Below, piece by piece: positions 8,561 to 15,438 of a stretch of DNA of 23,504 bases (position 1 is the stretch's first letter; each line of letters starts with the position of its first letter). Source of the DNA: Bacillota bacterium. Its GTDB lineage: Bacteria; Bacillota; UBA4882; UBA8346. Location: NCBI GenBank assembly GCA_023436305.1, contig JAEZJQ010000064.1, positions 1 to 23,504 of the forward strand. Direction: 5' to 3'. A model generated the notes under the pieces. That model was not told the origin of the DNA, did no database searches, and was given only the letters and a program-made list of their open reading frames with translations. The position numbers were made by a program, and so were the translations under genes.

Positions 8561-10444
8561 ATGAAGGTAATGCTTACTTTTCCACCCCAATTTGATCCGA
8601 CCATGCCGAACCTGGCCCTGCCGTGTCTGACGGCCATGTTGCGTCATGAAGGGCATGAAGTCATTCAAAGGGATCTGAATGTGGAAGCTTTCGACACCTT
8701 ATTAAGCGGGCGGGAACTTGAAAGAGCCGCCGCTAAAATCGATGCCAATTACGAAAGCTTGTCATTTCTGGGAGCTGATACCGGGGAACTGGACCGGCTA
8801 ATGAAAATGAGCCGCTTTTTAACCGGTGAGGTTGATAACGCCAAACGGGTAATCCGGAATACTGCGGATTTTTTAGATTATCAACGTTATTCCCGTAGTA
8901 AAAAAGTGCTGGCCGACAGTTTGGCGTTGATATCACAGGCGTATTTCGGTTCCCAGCTTTCTTTTGAGTCGTATAAAATGTTTTATTCGCCTTTTGCAAC
9001 GGAACAGGTATTACAAGCGGTTCGAACTCCGGATTATAATCTATACTATGATTTTTATTCGCGATATACGATTCCCGCAATTACCGCCGCCGCTCCCCAG
9101 GTGCTGGGTATCTCTATCGCCGTCCACAATCAGGTGATCCCGGGTTTGACCCTGGCCTATCTGGTGAAACAGGCTTTGAAAAATGTTCATATTGTCATCG
9201 GCGGGAAGTATTTTACGATTTTGAAGGACAATTTGGCATGCAATGCGCAATTATTTACTTTGTTTGACAGTGTGGTGATTCACGAAGGTGAAATTGCTCT
9301 GGCTGAACTGGTCCGTTGTCTTGCCCACCGGCAGGACTTAAGCCGGGTCCCCAATTTGATTTATAAGGATGGCCCGGAGATTATCGTTAATGACGTCCAC
9401 CGGATTGAAAACTTGAATTCGTTGCCAACACCATCGTTTGATGGTTTACCGTTGAATTTATATTTTTCACCGGTACCGGTGCTGCCCGTTTATGCCTCGC
9501 GGGGTTGTTACTGGAGGAAATGCGCCTTTTGCAGCCTGGGGGACACTGGTGATCGGAAATATACAATTCGCGGGGTGGCGACGGTAAGAGCGGATCTGGA
9601 AGAACTGGCCCGGCGGCATCAGTGCAGCTATTTTGTTTTTATTGATGAGGCCATCTCTCCTAATTATTTAAAGCAACTGGCCACAGGAATTTTGGAGGCG
9701 GAACTTGATATTAAGTGGGGGACTCATATCCGTTTTGAGAATGAACTTAACCGGGATTTATGCGTTAAGTTAGCCGAATCCGGTTGCCGGGCCTTGTTCT
9801 TCGGGCTGGAGTCCGCTTGTGAAAGAGTACTGGGGCTTATCAATAAAGGAACCCATCCGGCAATGATCAGGAAGATCCTCGCCGCAAGCACTGAAGCCGG
9901 AATTATCAGCCAAGTTTCCTGTTTCTTCGGATTCCCCACGGAGACGCTGGATGAGGCCAAGGAAACCATGAAATTTATCTTGGAAAATACGCAACATATT
10001 TCCGCCACATTATTCGGATATTATAATTTAATGCTTGACTCCGAGACTTATATTCATCCCGGCGATTACCGGATTGAAAAAGTGTTTCCTATAAAAGGAT
10101 ATGATCTTTCGCCAATCCTTAATTATGAGGTTCGCAGCGGATTAACCCCGAAAGAGGCGTTCGAAGCCGCCCAAAATTTCGCTCAAGTGCTGGAGACACT
10201 GGGTTATCACGCGGTAAAAAACGCTCATTTGGTGATTTTGGCAAGCCATAACCGGACCAACAACTTGTTATGGCTAACCGCTTCCCCGGTGGAAAAGTTT
10301 TTTGGAAAGAAAAGTTTTATCAAGCGCCGGTTGCGTATGGCGCGCCGTAAGGCAGCTGTTTTATTTAAAGATCCGGCATTAAACAAACCGGCGGCTGGTT
10401 TGGAAACGGCCGGGAAAAGAGGCGGTAATGGATCCCCTGCATGA
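8561..10444 (+). CDS. B12-binding radical SAM protein (copy 2)
   Basis: This 627-residue paralogue of the protein at 4485-6299 aligns to it without gaps over at least the first 324 residues. It has the B12-binding strands (VMLTFPP at 3-9; GISIAVHNQVIPG and HIVIGG at about 183-215), the same helical insert, and the cluster motif C316-x4-C321-x2-C324 (GCYWRKCAFC). FGLESACERVL and GFPTETLDEA segments follow. The copies diverge after the Cys motif and at the C-terminus, where this one has a basic, low-complexity tail, which suggests different substrates or steps. A GGGGAGG site precedes the ATG. Its 3' end overlaps the isoprenoid-synthase-like gene by 17 bp, which ties the two functionally. The chemistry is probably methylation or a carbon-centred rearrangement; the substrate, perhaps the NHLP peptide, is inferred. 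Confidence 0.9.
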   Translation: MKVMLTFPPQFDPTMPNLALPCLTAMLRHEGHEVIQRDLNVEAFDTLLSGRELERAAAKIDANYESLSFLGADTGELDRLMKMSRFLTGEVDNAKRVIRNTADFLDYQRYSRSKKVLADSLALISQAYFGSQLSFESYKMFYSPFATEQVLQAVRTPDYNLYYDFYSRYTIPAITAAAPQVLGISIAVHNQVIPGLTLAYLVKQALKNVHIVIGGKYFTILKDNLACNAQLFTLFDSVVIHEGEIALAELVRCLAHRQDLSRVPNLIYKDGPEIIVNDVHRIENLNSLPTPSFDGLPLNLYFSPVPVLPVYASRGCYWRKCAFCSLGDTGDRKYTIRGVATVRADLEELARRHQCSYFVFIDEAISPNYLKQLATGILEAELDIKWGTHIRFENELNRDLCVKLAESGCRALFFGLESACERVLGLINKGTHPAMIRKILAASTEAGIISQVSCFFGFPTETLDEAKETMKFILENTQHISATLFGYYNLMLDSETYIHPGDYRIEKVFPIKGYDLSPILNYEVRSGLTPKEAFEAAQNFAQVLETLGYHAVKNAHLVILASHNRTNNLLWLTASPVEKFFGKKSFIKRRLRMARRKAAVLFKDPALNKPAAGLETAGKRGGNGSPA

Positions 10445-11396
10445 TTTTGACCGGGAACTGGCTTTCGTTTTTGATGCTTGTAAGAGCCGGTTCGAGGCTT
10501 ACCCTGATGGTTTTCAAGAGACGGCTTTGCATTACCTGGAACGGTATAACGTATTCCGGGACGGTTTTAACAAGAATTACATCTGTTATGTATTGCCGTT
10601 TTGGCTTGGAAAAACTCTGGCAGTGGATAAAGATACTTGCTGCAAAATATCCATCGCCGGAGTATTTAAATTTTTCTATTTTTTGGTGCAGGATGCGGTG
10701 ATGGATACAGGTCCGGGTGAATACAAAGCCGGTTTACTGCCGCTTGGCAACTTGTTTCTGTTTGATTTCATCAATGATTATCGGGAACTGTTTCCCAAGG
10801 ACTCTTTGTTTTGGCTATCCATGAAGCGATATTTTCAGGAGTGGGCTCATAGCACCCAGTGGGAAAGAGAGACCTTCTGGACCCAACATCAGGTTATGAC
10901 CGGGAATGATCTTAAAATCATTGCCCATAAAGCGGCTCCCGTAAAAATTATCAGCGCGGCCATGGCTATTTTAGGCCGGAAGCCGGAGGCCATCGGGCTC
11001 ATGGACACCATAATCGACACCGTCTTGATTTCCGCCCAACTTCTGGATGATTGCGCCGATTGGCGGCAAGATTTGAAGGACGGTAATTGCACATATTTTT
11101 TATCGCAAGTGATGCGGTATTACAACTTGGCTGATTTCACCGCTTTAAACGAACCAATGATTAAAAAGGCCATCTGTTTTGGGGATATTATTCAAGAGTT
11201 ATTGACCATCGTTAAAGATAATCACCGGCTGCTAAAAAAAACGTTGAAACCTTCCACACCCTATCTGATAGCATTTCATGAAACATTTGTAAGGAGTTTT
11301 GAAGAAATTTTGCAGCGCGTCGAAAAACAAAAAAAGGCCGCCTTGGCCGGCGGTTTTAGCAATTGGCTGGATAAAAATCAAACTTTTTCCGAATAA
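10428..11396 (+). CDS. Class I isoprenoid-synthase-fold protein (polyprenyl synthetase/ComQ-like)
   Basis: This 322-residue all-helical protein has features of class I isoprenoid synthases. A first acidic motif D89-x3-D93 (VQDAVMD) is degenerate relative to DDxxD. An IIAHKAAPVKI segment near 164 matches the K-T/A region of trans-prenyl synthases. A second motif, D207-D208-x2-D211-x3-D215 (QLLDDCADWRQD), is well kept. These residues normally bind Mg and diphosphate, so activity on an allylic diphosphate is plausible. The divergent first motif argues against ordinary chain elongation; peptide prenyltransferase (like ComQ), terpene cyclase or squalene-synthase-like roles are possible. Its start lies inside the end of radical SAM copy 2, with GAGG upstream, so translation is likely coupled. 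The NHLP peptide gene follows after 76 bp. Fold fairly sure, reaction unknown. Confidence 0.75.
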   Translation: MDPLHDFDRELAFVFDACKSRFEAYPDGFQETALHYLERYNVFRDGFNKNYICYVLPFWLGKTLAVDKDTCCKISIAGVFKFFYFLVQDAVMDTGPGEYKAGLLPLGNLFLFDFINDYRELFPKDSLFWLSMKRYFQEWAHSTQWERETFWTQHQVMTGNDLKIIAHKAAPVKIISAAMAILGRKPEAIGLMDTIIDTVLISAQLLDDCADWRQDLKDGNCTYFLSQVMRYYNLADFTALNEPMIKKAICFGDIIQELLTIVKDNHRLLKKTLKPSTPYLIAFHETFVRSFEEILQRVEKQKKAALAGGFSNWLDKNQTFSE

Positions 11397-11408
11397 GCGG
11401 GTATTGTA

Positions 11409-11437
11409 TTGCTTCGCGATTTGCTTTGTTATATTAT
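11409..11437 (+). promoter_or_regulatory. Possible separate promoter of the NHLP peptide gene
   Basis: TTGCTT (11409-11414), a 17-bp spacer and TATTAT (11432-11437) lie in the 76-bp gap before the peptide gene. Precursor peptides are often made in excess of their modifying enzymes, so a dedicated promoter would make sense. Both boxes are imperfect. Confidence 0.35.
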
Positions 11438-11457
11438 TATGATATTACAGATACACT

Positions 11458-11466
11458 AAAGGAGGG
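11458..11466 (+). promoter_or_regulatory. Strong ribosome binding site of the NHLP peptide
   Basis: AAAGGAGGG lies 6 nt before the ATG at 11473. It fixes the start of this short gene and is stronger than the sites of the enzymes upstream, as expected for a highly expressed precursor. Confidence 0.8.
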
Positions 11467-11472
11467 TTACCC

Positions 11473-11733
11473 ATGTGGTGGAATAAGAAGAAATGCAAAA
11501 AAGTGACCAAACAGATCATTGTCGAGAAAGCAATGACGGATCAAATCTACCGGCAAAAACTAATCAGCAATCCCCAAAATGCCATCCAGGAATATTTTAA
11601 TATCACGCTTCCTCCCGGTCTCGAATTAATTGTCGTTGAAGAAACCGATAACCGGTTTTATTTGGTGATTCCAAGATTTCACAATGAAGATGATTTACCG
11701 TATTGTGATGAAAATGTCACCGGTACATGGTGA
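11473..11733 (+). CDS. NHLP-type leader peptide, candidate RiPP precursor
   Basis: This is an 86-residue peptide. Residues 16-67 match the nitrile-hydratase-like leader (NHLP) pattern: a helix with A20-x2-D23-x2-Y26-R27-x2-L30, then NP (33-34), A37-I38, LPPG (46-49) and a strand ending LVIP (64-67). It lacks the catalytic metal-site region of a nitrile hydratase subunit, so it is not an enzyme. A 19-residue tail (68-86) is rich in Asp, Glu and Asn, contains one Tyr, one Cys and two Thr, and ends in Trp86; this is the likely core. There is no Gly-Gly cleavage site. The N-terminus has Trp2-Trp3 and a Lys-rich stretch with Cys8. It follows two B12-radical SAM genes and an isoprenoid-synthase-like gene. 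Leader family likely; modification and cleavage not shown. Confidence 0.8.
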   Translation: MWWNKKKCKKVTKQIIVEKAMTDQIYRQKLISNPQNAIQEYFNITLPPGLELIVVEETDNRFYLVIPRFHNEDDLPYCDENVTGTW

Positions 11734-11748
11734 GGCCGCTATTTTGAC

Positions 11749-13200
11749 TTAAGAGTGTTTGATTTTTTCAATGATTTGGATTAAGCGTTCCATAAAGACC
11801 TTGACACTGTTAATGTCTACCCGTTCATTCACCGAATGCGGGTCGCGTATGGTCGGACCGATGGAGATGCAGTCCATGGCGCCATTGTATTTTTGGTAAA
11901 TATAGCCGCATTCCAATCCGCCGTGAGTTACTTCAACAATGGCTTTGGCCCCATACACATCTGTCACCAGTTTTAACAGAGGTGAAGATTCATTGGGCAC
12001 CCAGGGCAGGAAAGAAGCACCCCGCTTCATTTCCCAACTATAAAAATTGCTGATGGTTTCAAGGATTTGACTTACCCGTTCCAACTCCCCGGGGCTCGAA
12101 CTCCGGTGAAAACAGCACAGGAAGATATGTGACTGATCCATTCCGGCAATGCCTAAATTATTTGAAGTCATAACGGCCGAAGACAGATTGGGGTCCATTT
12201 TAATCACCCCGTGGGGCAGCCAGGATATAATCTCAATCACCCGCCGGGTGGTCTCAATGGTAAGCATGGACCGGGGTGGATTTAATTCCCGGCGGATCTG
12301 GTGCTTGAAATTGGGTTCATTGGTCTTATATCGGGCGGCAAGTTTCCGGCAAGCGGCATCCAGATCTTGTAGAAAATGAACACTATCAGCTTCAGCAATG
12401 ATAATTCCGCAAGCAGCTTCCATGGGAATGGCGTTTTTGGCATTGCCGCCGTTTAAGTTCACCAGATTGAATTCATATTTTCCCTGGAGTGGTTTCAGAC
12501 AGTGAATTAAGGCTTTGATGGCATTCAGCCGGCCCATATTGATACACATTGCCGAATGGCCGCCGCGAAGGCCTGAGATTTTCAATTCCACATAATCCGT
12601 TCCCGGGGAAACAGGTTCCGGGGTCACCGGCAGGCTGAAATGGGTTTCCATGCCGCCGGCGCAACCGTAGGTGATGGTGTCCACGTCCTCGGAGTCGATA
12701 TTAAGCAGAGTTCGGGCCTCAAGCAAATCCGGCTCAAAAGCGGCGGCACCGCCCATGGTGGTTTCTTCCTCAACGGTAAAAAAGCATTCAAAGCCGGTGT
12801 CATCATCACTTTCCAGCAATGCCAGCGCCGCGGCCACACCGAGTCCATCATCGGCTCCCAGCGTTGATTTACAGCCGTTGTCATCCAGGGCGCTACGCCA
12901 CCCGCCCTCATCGTTGAAATGCAAAGGGAATTTCATATCGGGTGGGGTGCAGACCATATCCAGATGGGCTTGTAATATAAACCGGGGTTTTTGGGCGGGA
13001 TTTTTTTGGAGAACCATGATCCGGCGGCCGGGTTCCTTGGCGTCCTTTTCATAAAATTTAATCTTCACATTGCTTAATCCGTTTGCAAATTGGTAAATGT
13101 AATCCCGTACCGGGTCTTCCTTACCCGGGCTATGAGGTAATTCGGCGATTTTTCCGAAATGCTTCCATAGATTAATTAAGATGGTTTCCAGTTCCGGCAC
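11749..13200 (-). CDS. pepD: M20 aminoacyl-histidine dipeptidase (PepD-like)
   Basis: This 483-residue cytosolic metallopeptidase of the PepD/PepV M20 group hydrolyses Xaa-His and other dipeptides using two Zn ions. Visible metal or catalytic elements are QAHLDMVC, LGADDGLGVA, FTVEEETTMGG (the general-base Glu-Glu), NIDSED and, near the C-terminus, VTHGGLECG. The dimerisation (lid) domain lies in the middle, including LRGGHSAMCI. I prefer the GTG start at 13200: AAAGGGAG lies 6 nt upstream, and the protein then begins PELETILINLWKHF like other PepD proteins. A longer frame to ATG 13263 lacks a binding site. It is convergent with the NHLP peptide gene (15 bp between stops), so any role as leader peptidase is doubtful. 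Confidence 0.88.
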   Translation of the reverse strand: MPELETILINLWKHFGKIAELPHSPGKEDPVRDYIYQFANGLSNVKIKFYEKDAKEPGRRIMVLQKNPAQKPRFILQAHLDMVCTPPDMKFPLHFNDEGGWRSALDDNGCKSTLGADDGLGVAAALALLESDDDTGFECFFTVEEETTMGGAAAFEPDLLEARTLLNIDSEDVDTITYGCAGGMETHFSLPVTPEPVSPGTDYVELKISGLRGGHSAMCINMGRLNAIKALIHCLKPLQGKYEFNLVNLNGGNAKNAIPMEAACGIIIAEADSVHFLQDLDAACRKLAARYKTNEPNFKHQIRRELNPPRSMLTIETTRRVIEIISWLPHGVIKMDPNLSSAVMTSNNLGIAGMDQSHIFLCCFHRSSSPGELERVSQILETISNFYSWEMKRGASFLPWVPNESSPLLKLVTDVYGAKAIVEVTHGGLECGYIYQKYNGAMDCISIGPTIRDPHSVNERVDINSVKVFMERLIQIIEKIKHS

Positions 13201-13206
13201 TTGAAT

Positions 13207-13214
13207 CTCCCTTT
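13207..13214 (-). promoter_or_regulatory. Ribosome binding site that decides the PepD start
   Basis: AAAGGGAG on the minus strand lies 6 nt before a GTG at 13198-13200. No comparable site precedes the in-frame ATG codons upstream. Confidence 0.65.
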
Positions 13215-13330
13215 CGATCATTATTTTTTCGGCAATCACGGATATCGAATTTAAGTTCACCATTTTGATTTGTTTTTAGACATTCACTGATATTTCATAT
13301 TTCGTCATGCCGGAGCGCGGTTCTTCGGAA

Positions 13331-14887
13331 CTAAACAATCTTTGTCGTCCAATCCTCAACATTCCAAACCTCGGTGACCCAATCCTCATAAAACTCCGGC
13401 TCGTGGCTAACCACGACAATGGTGCCTTTAAATTCCCGCAAAGCTTTTTTCAATTCTTCCTTGGCGTCCCGATCCAGGTGGTTGGTGGGTTCATCCAGGA
13501 CCAGCCAATTGATATCCTTGAGCATTAATTTGCATAACCGGACCTTGGCGTTTTCACCACCGCTCAATACTTTCATCTGAGTGGTGATATGCTCCCTGGT
13601 CAAGCCGCATCCCGCCAGGGCGCCCCGTACCTCCGCATTTCCCAAACCCGGGAATTGGTTCCATACTTCCTCCAAAGCAGTATTACTGTTATCGTCGCCG
13701 GATTCCTGCTCAAAATATCCCGGGACCACCATTTCATCCTGTTTGACGAATCCTGAAAACGGTTTTTGGATTCCCAGCAACGTTTTTAACAAGGTTGACT
13801 TGCCGAGGCCATTGACTCCCTTGATGGCCACTTTTTTTCCGCGCTCCAAAACCAGATTGAGCGGTTTTGTCAGCGGCTCATCATAGCCCAAAACCAGACC
13901 GGTGGCTTGGAAAATATATTTCCCGGGGGTTCTTGCTTCCCGGAACTTAAATACCGGTTTGATCCTTACCCGGTCTTTCTCGATGACCTCCATTTTATCC
14001 AGTTTCTTTTGCCGGCTTTTGGCCAAATTGGCAGTAGCGGCCCGGGCTTTATTACGGGCCACAAAATCCTCCAACCGTTCGATTTCCTTTTGTTGTTTCT
14101 CGAAAGCCTTCTGATTTTGCTCTTTTTTTAGTTGGTACATTTGCTGAAAAGCGTCATAGTTACCGGTATATTTGGTCAGCGAGGCGTTCTCCACATGGTA
14201 GATTACGTTGACCACTTCATTGAGAAAGGGGATATCATGAGATACCAGAATGAAAGCATTTTCATAATTTTTTAGATAATTTTTCAGCCAGTTAATATGA
14301 TTCACATCGAGAAAGTTGGTGGGTTCATCCATGATTAAAATCATCGGGTTTTGCAGGAGCAATTTGGTGAGCAATACCTTGGCCCTTTGCCCTCCACTCA
14401 GGTCGGAGACATCCTTGTCCAGGCCGATCTCATTCAGTCCCAAACCATTAGCCACCTCTTCGATTTTGGAGTCAATGATATAGAACCCACTGTGTTCCAG
14501 CATGCTCTGAATATCACCCACATCTTCCATCATAGCTCCCAATTCGCTTTCGGAGGCGTTGGCCATCTTTTCATAGATTTGCAACATTTCCTGTTCCAGG
14601 TCGAACATGGCTTGAAATGCCTCCCGCAAAACTTCCCGGATACTCTTGCCCTTGGTCAGAACAGTATACTGATCAAGGTATCCGGTGGTGATCCGGTTGC
14701 ACCATTCGACCTTCCCCTGGTCCGGAGTCAGATTTCCAATGATGATATTTAAAAAGGTTGATTTTCCTTCTCCATTGGCTCCGATTAAACCGATGTGTTC
14801 TCCCTTAAGCAACCGGAAAGAAGCGTTTTCCAAAATCTTGCGGGCTCCAAACCCATGACTGACATTTTCTACAGTTAAAATACTCAT
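13331..14887 (-). CDS. ABC-F family ATPase
   Basis: This 518-residue protein has two ATP-binding domains and no membrane segment, so it is an ABC-F protein acting at the ribosome rather than a transporter. The first domain has Walker A GANGEGKST (about 37), signature LSGGQRAKV and Walker B LIMDEPTNFLD; the second has GVNGLGKST, LSGGENAKVRL and LVLDEPTNHLD. Both His switches (VSHDIPFLN, VSHEPEFYE) are present. A charged helical linker between the domains (about residues 245-310) corresponds to the P-site tRNA interaction motif. The first D-loop reads NFLD instead of the usual NHLD. It resembles the housekeeping YkpA/YbiT-type translation factors; the sequence gives no reason to call it a resistance determinant. 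Confidence 0.88.
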   Translation of the reverse strand: MSILTVENVSHGFGARKILENASFRLLKGEHIGLIGANGEGKSTFLNIIIGNLTPDQGKVEWCNRITTGYLDQYTVLTKGKSIREVLREAFQAMFDLEQEMLQIYEKMANASESELGAMMEDVGDIQSMLEHSGFYIIDSKIEEVANGLGLNEIGLDKDVSDLSGGQRAKVLLTKLLLQNPMILIMDEPTNFLDVNHINWLKNYLKNYENAFILVSHDIPFLNEVVNVIYHVENASLTKYTGNYDAFQQMYQLKKEQNQKAFEKQQKEIERLEDFVARNKARAATANLAKSRQKKLDKMEVIEKDRVRIKPVFKFREARTPGKYIFQATGLVLGYDEPLTKPLNLVLERGKKVAIKGVNGLGKSTLLKTLLGIQKPFSGFVKQDEMVVPGYFEQESGDDNSNTALEEVWNQFPGLGNAEVRGALAGCGLTREHITTQMKVLSGGENAKVRLCKLMLKDINWLVLDEPTNHLDRDAKEELKKALREFKGTIVVVSHEPEFYEDWVTEVWNVEDWTTKIV

Positions 14888-14930
14888 TGTCCCTCACGTG
14901 AAATCATTTTATTGTTTGGACTTCGTTAGT

Positions 14931-14960
14931 ATTTTAACTGATCCGTCCGGGAAATGTCAA
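14931..14960 (-). promoter_or_regulatory. Promoter of the ABC-F gene
   Basis: On the minus strand a perfect TTGACA (14955-14960) lies 18 bp from TAAAAT (14931-14936), about 43 bp upstream of the ABC-F start. Transcription may continue into the dipeptidase gene, which begins 130 bp after the ABC-F stop. Confidence 0.65.
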
Positions 14961-14980
14961 AGCAAAGATTTATTCCTAAC

Positions 14981-15095
14981 TAGGAGTCTGTGCGCGTAAC
15001 ACGTTGTAATAACTCAAAACCACTATATATTGTATTAGAATATGTTACTTGATACTAAATACGCTTTGAAAACCGATTAGCCACACAGACTCCTA
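14981..15095. mobile_element. Putative MITE-like element with TA-flanked inverted repeats
   Basis: This 115-bp element has perfect 12-bp ends, TAGGAGTCTGTG (14981-14992) and CACAGACTCCTA (15084-15095), with no reading frame inside. If the outer TA pairs are the target duplication, the inverted repeats are 10 bp and the pattern resembles non-autonomous relatives of IS630/Tc1-mariner elements. No transposase is present in the window. It lies in the 551-bp gene-free stretch 14888-15438, which also contains the ABC-F promoter, an IS-end-like motif (15110-15125) and a second inverted repeat (15181-15271). Confidence 0.45.
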
Positions 15096-15180
15096 TACCA
15101 ATAAAAAAAGAGCTGTCCCAAAAAGTATCGTAAACGGTTCGAATATATCATATATAATTTTCAATCCGATTATATATATA

Positions 15181-15271
15181 TTGTATATCTTCCCGTATTT
15201 AGAATATTTTTTTAGACAGAAACCTTTTTGTAACATTTTCGATAGCGAAAGGAATACGGGTTCATATACAA
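15181..15271. repeat. Long imperfect inverted repeat with internal hairpin
   Basis: Arms of 19 nt (15181-15199 and 15253-15271) pair at 16 positions: 8 outer bp (TTGTATAT/ATATACAA), a 3-nt mismatch, then 8 inner bp (CCCGTATT/AATACGGG). The loop carries a second hairpin, TTTCG-ATAG-CGAAA (15237-15250). It could be a small mobile element or a structured RNA upstream of the aldo/keto reductase. The function is unknown. Confidence 0.45.
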
Positions 15272-15438
15272 CCGGTATGAGAGGCGTTGGTTGTTCAATG
15301 AAAACCGTGAAAACTTTAAGAACAAATATCCATTTGGAATTGAATAGGGTATAATTTATTTGAATGGTTTGACTTTAAACTATGGGTTTATCATCTTTTG
15401 ATTGAAGATGTAAGATTATATAAATAGGAGGTATTTAG

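Noticed and set aside
11473..11733. Fragment of a nitrile hydratase alpha subunit
   Set aside because: The cobalt/iron binding C-x2-C-S-C motif and most of the enzyme are missing, while start, ribosome binding site and stop are intact, so it is a stand-alone leader-type peptide rather than a pseudogene.
11749..13200. M20 peptidase as leader peptidase of the RiPP
   Set aside because: It matches the housekeeping PepD family and is convergent with the peptide gene, with no shared transcript.
13331..14887. ABC protein as exporter of the NHLP peptide
   Set aside because: It has two ATPase domains and no transmembrane segments, which is the ABC-F pattern, and it is on the opposite strand with its own promoter.
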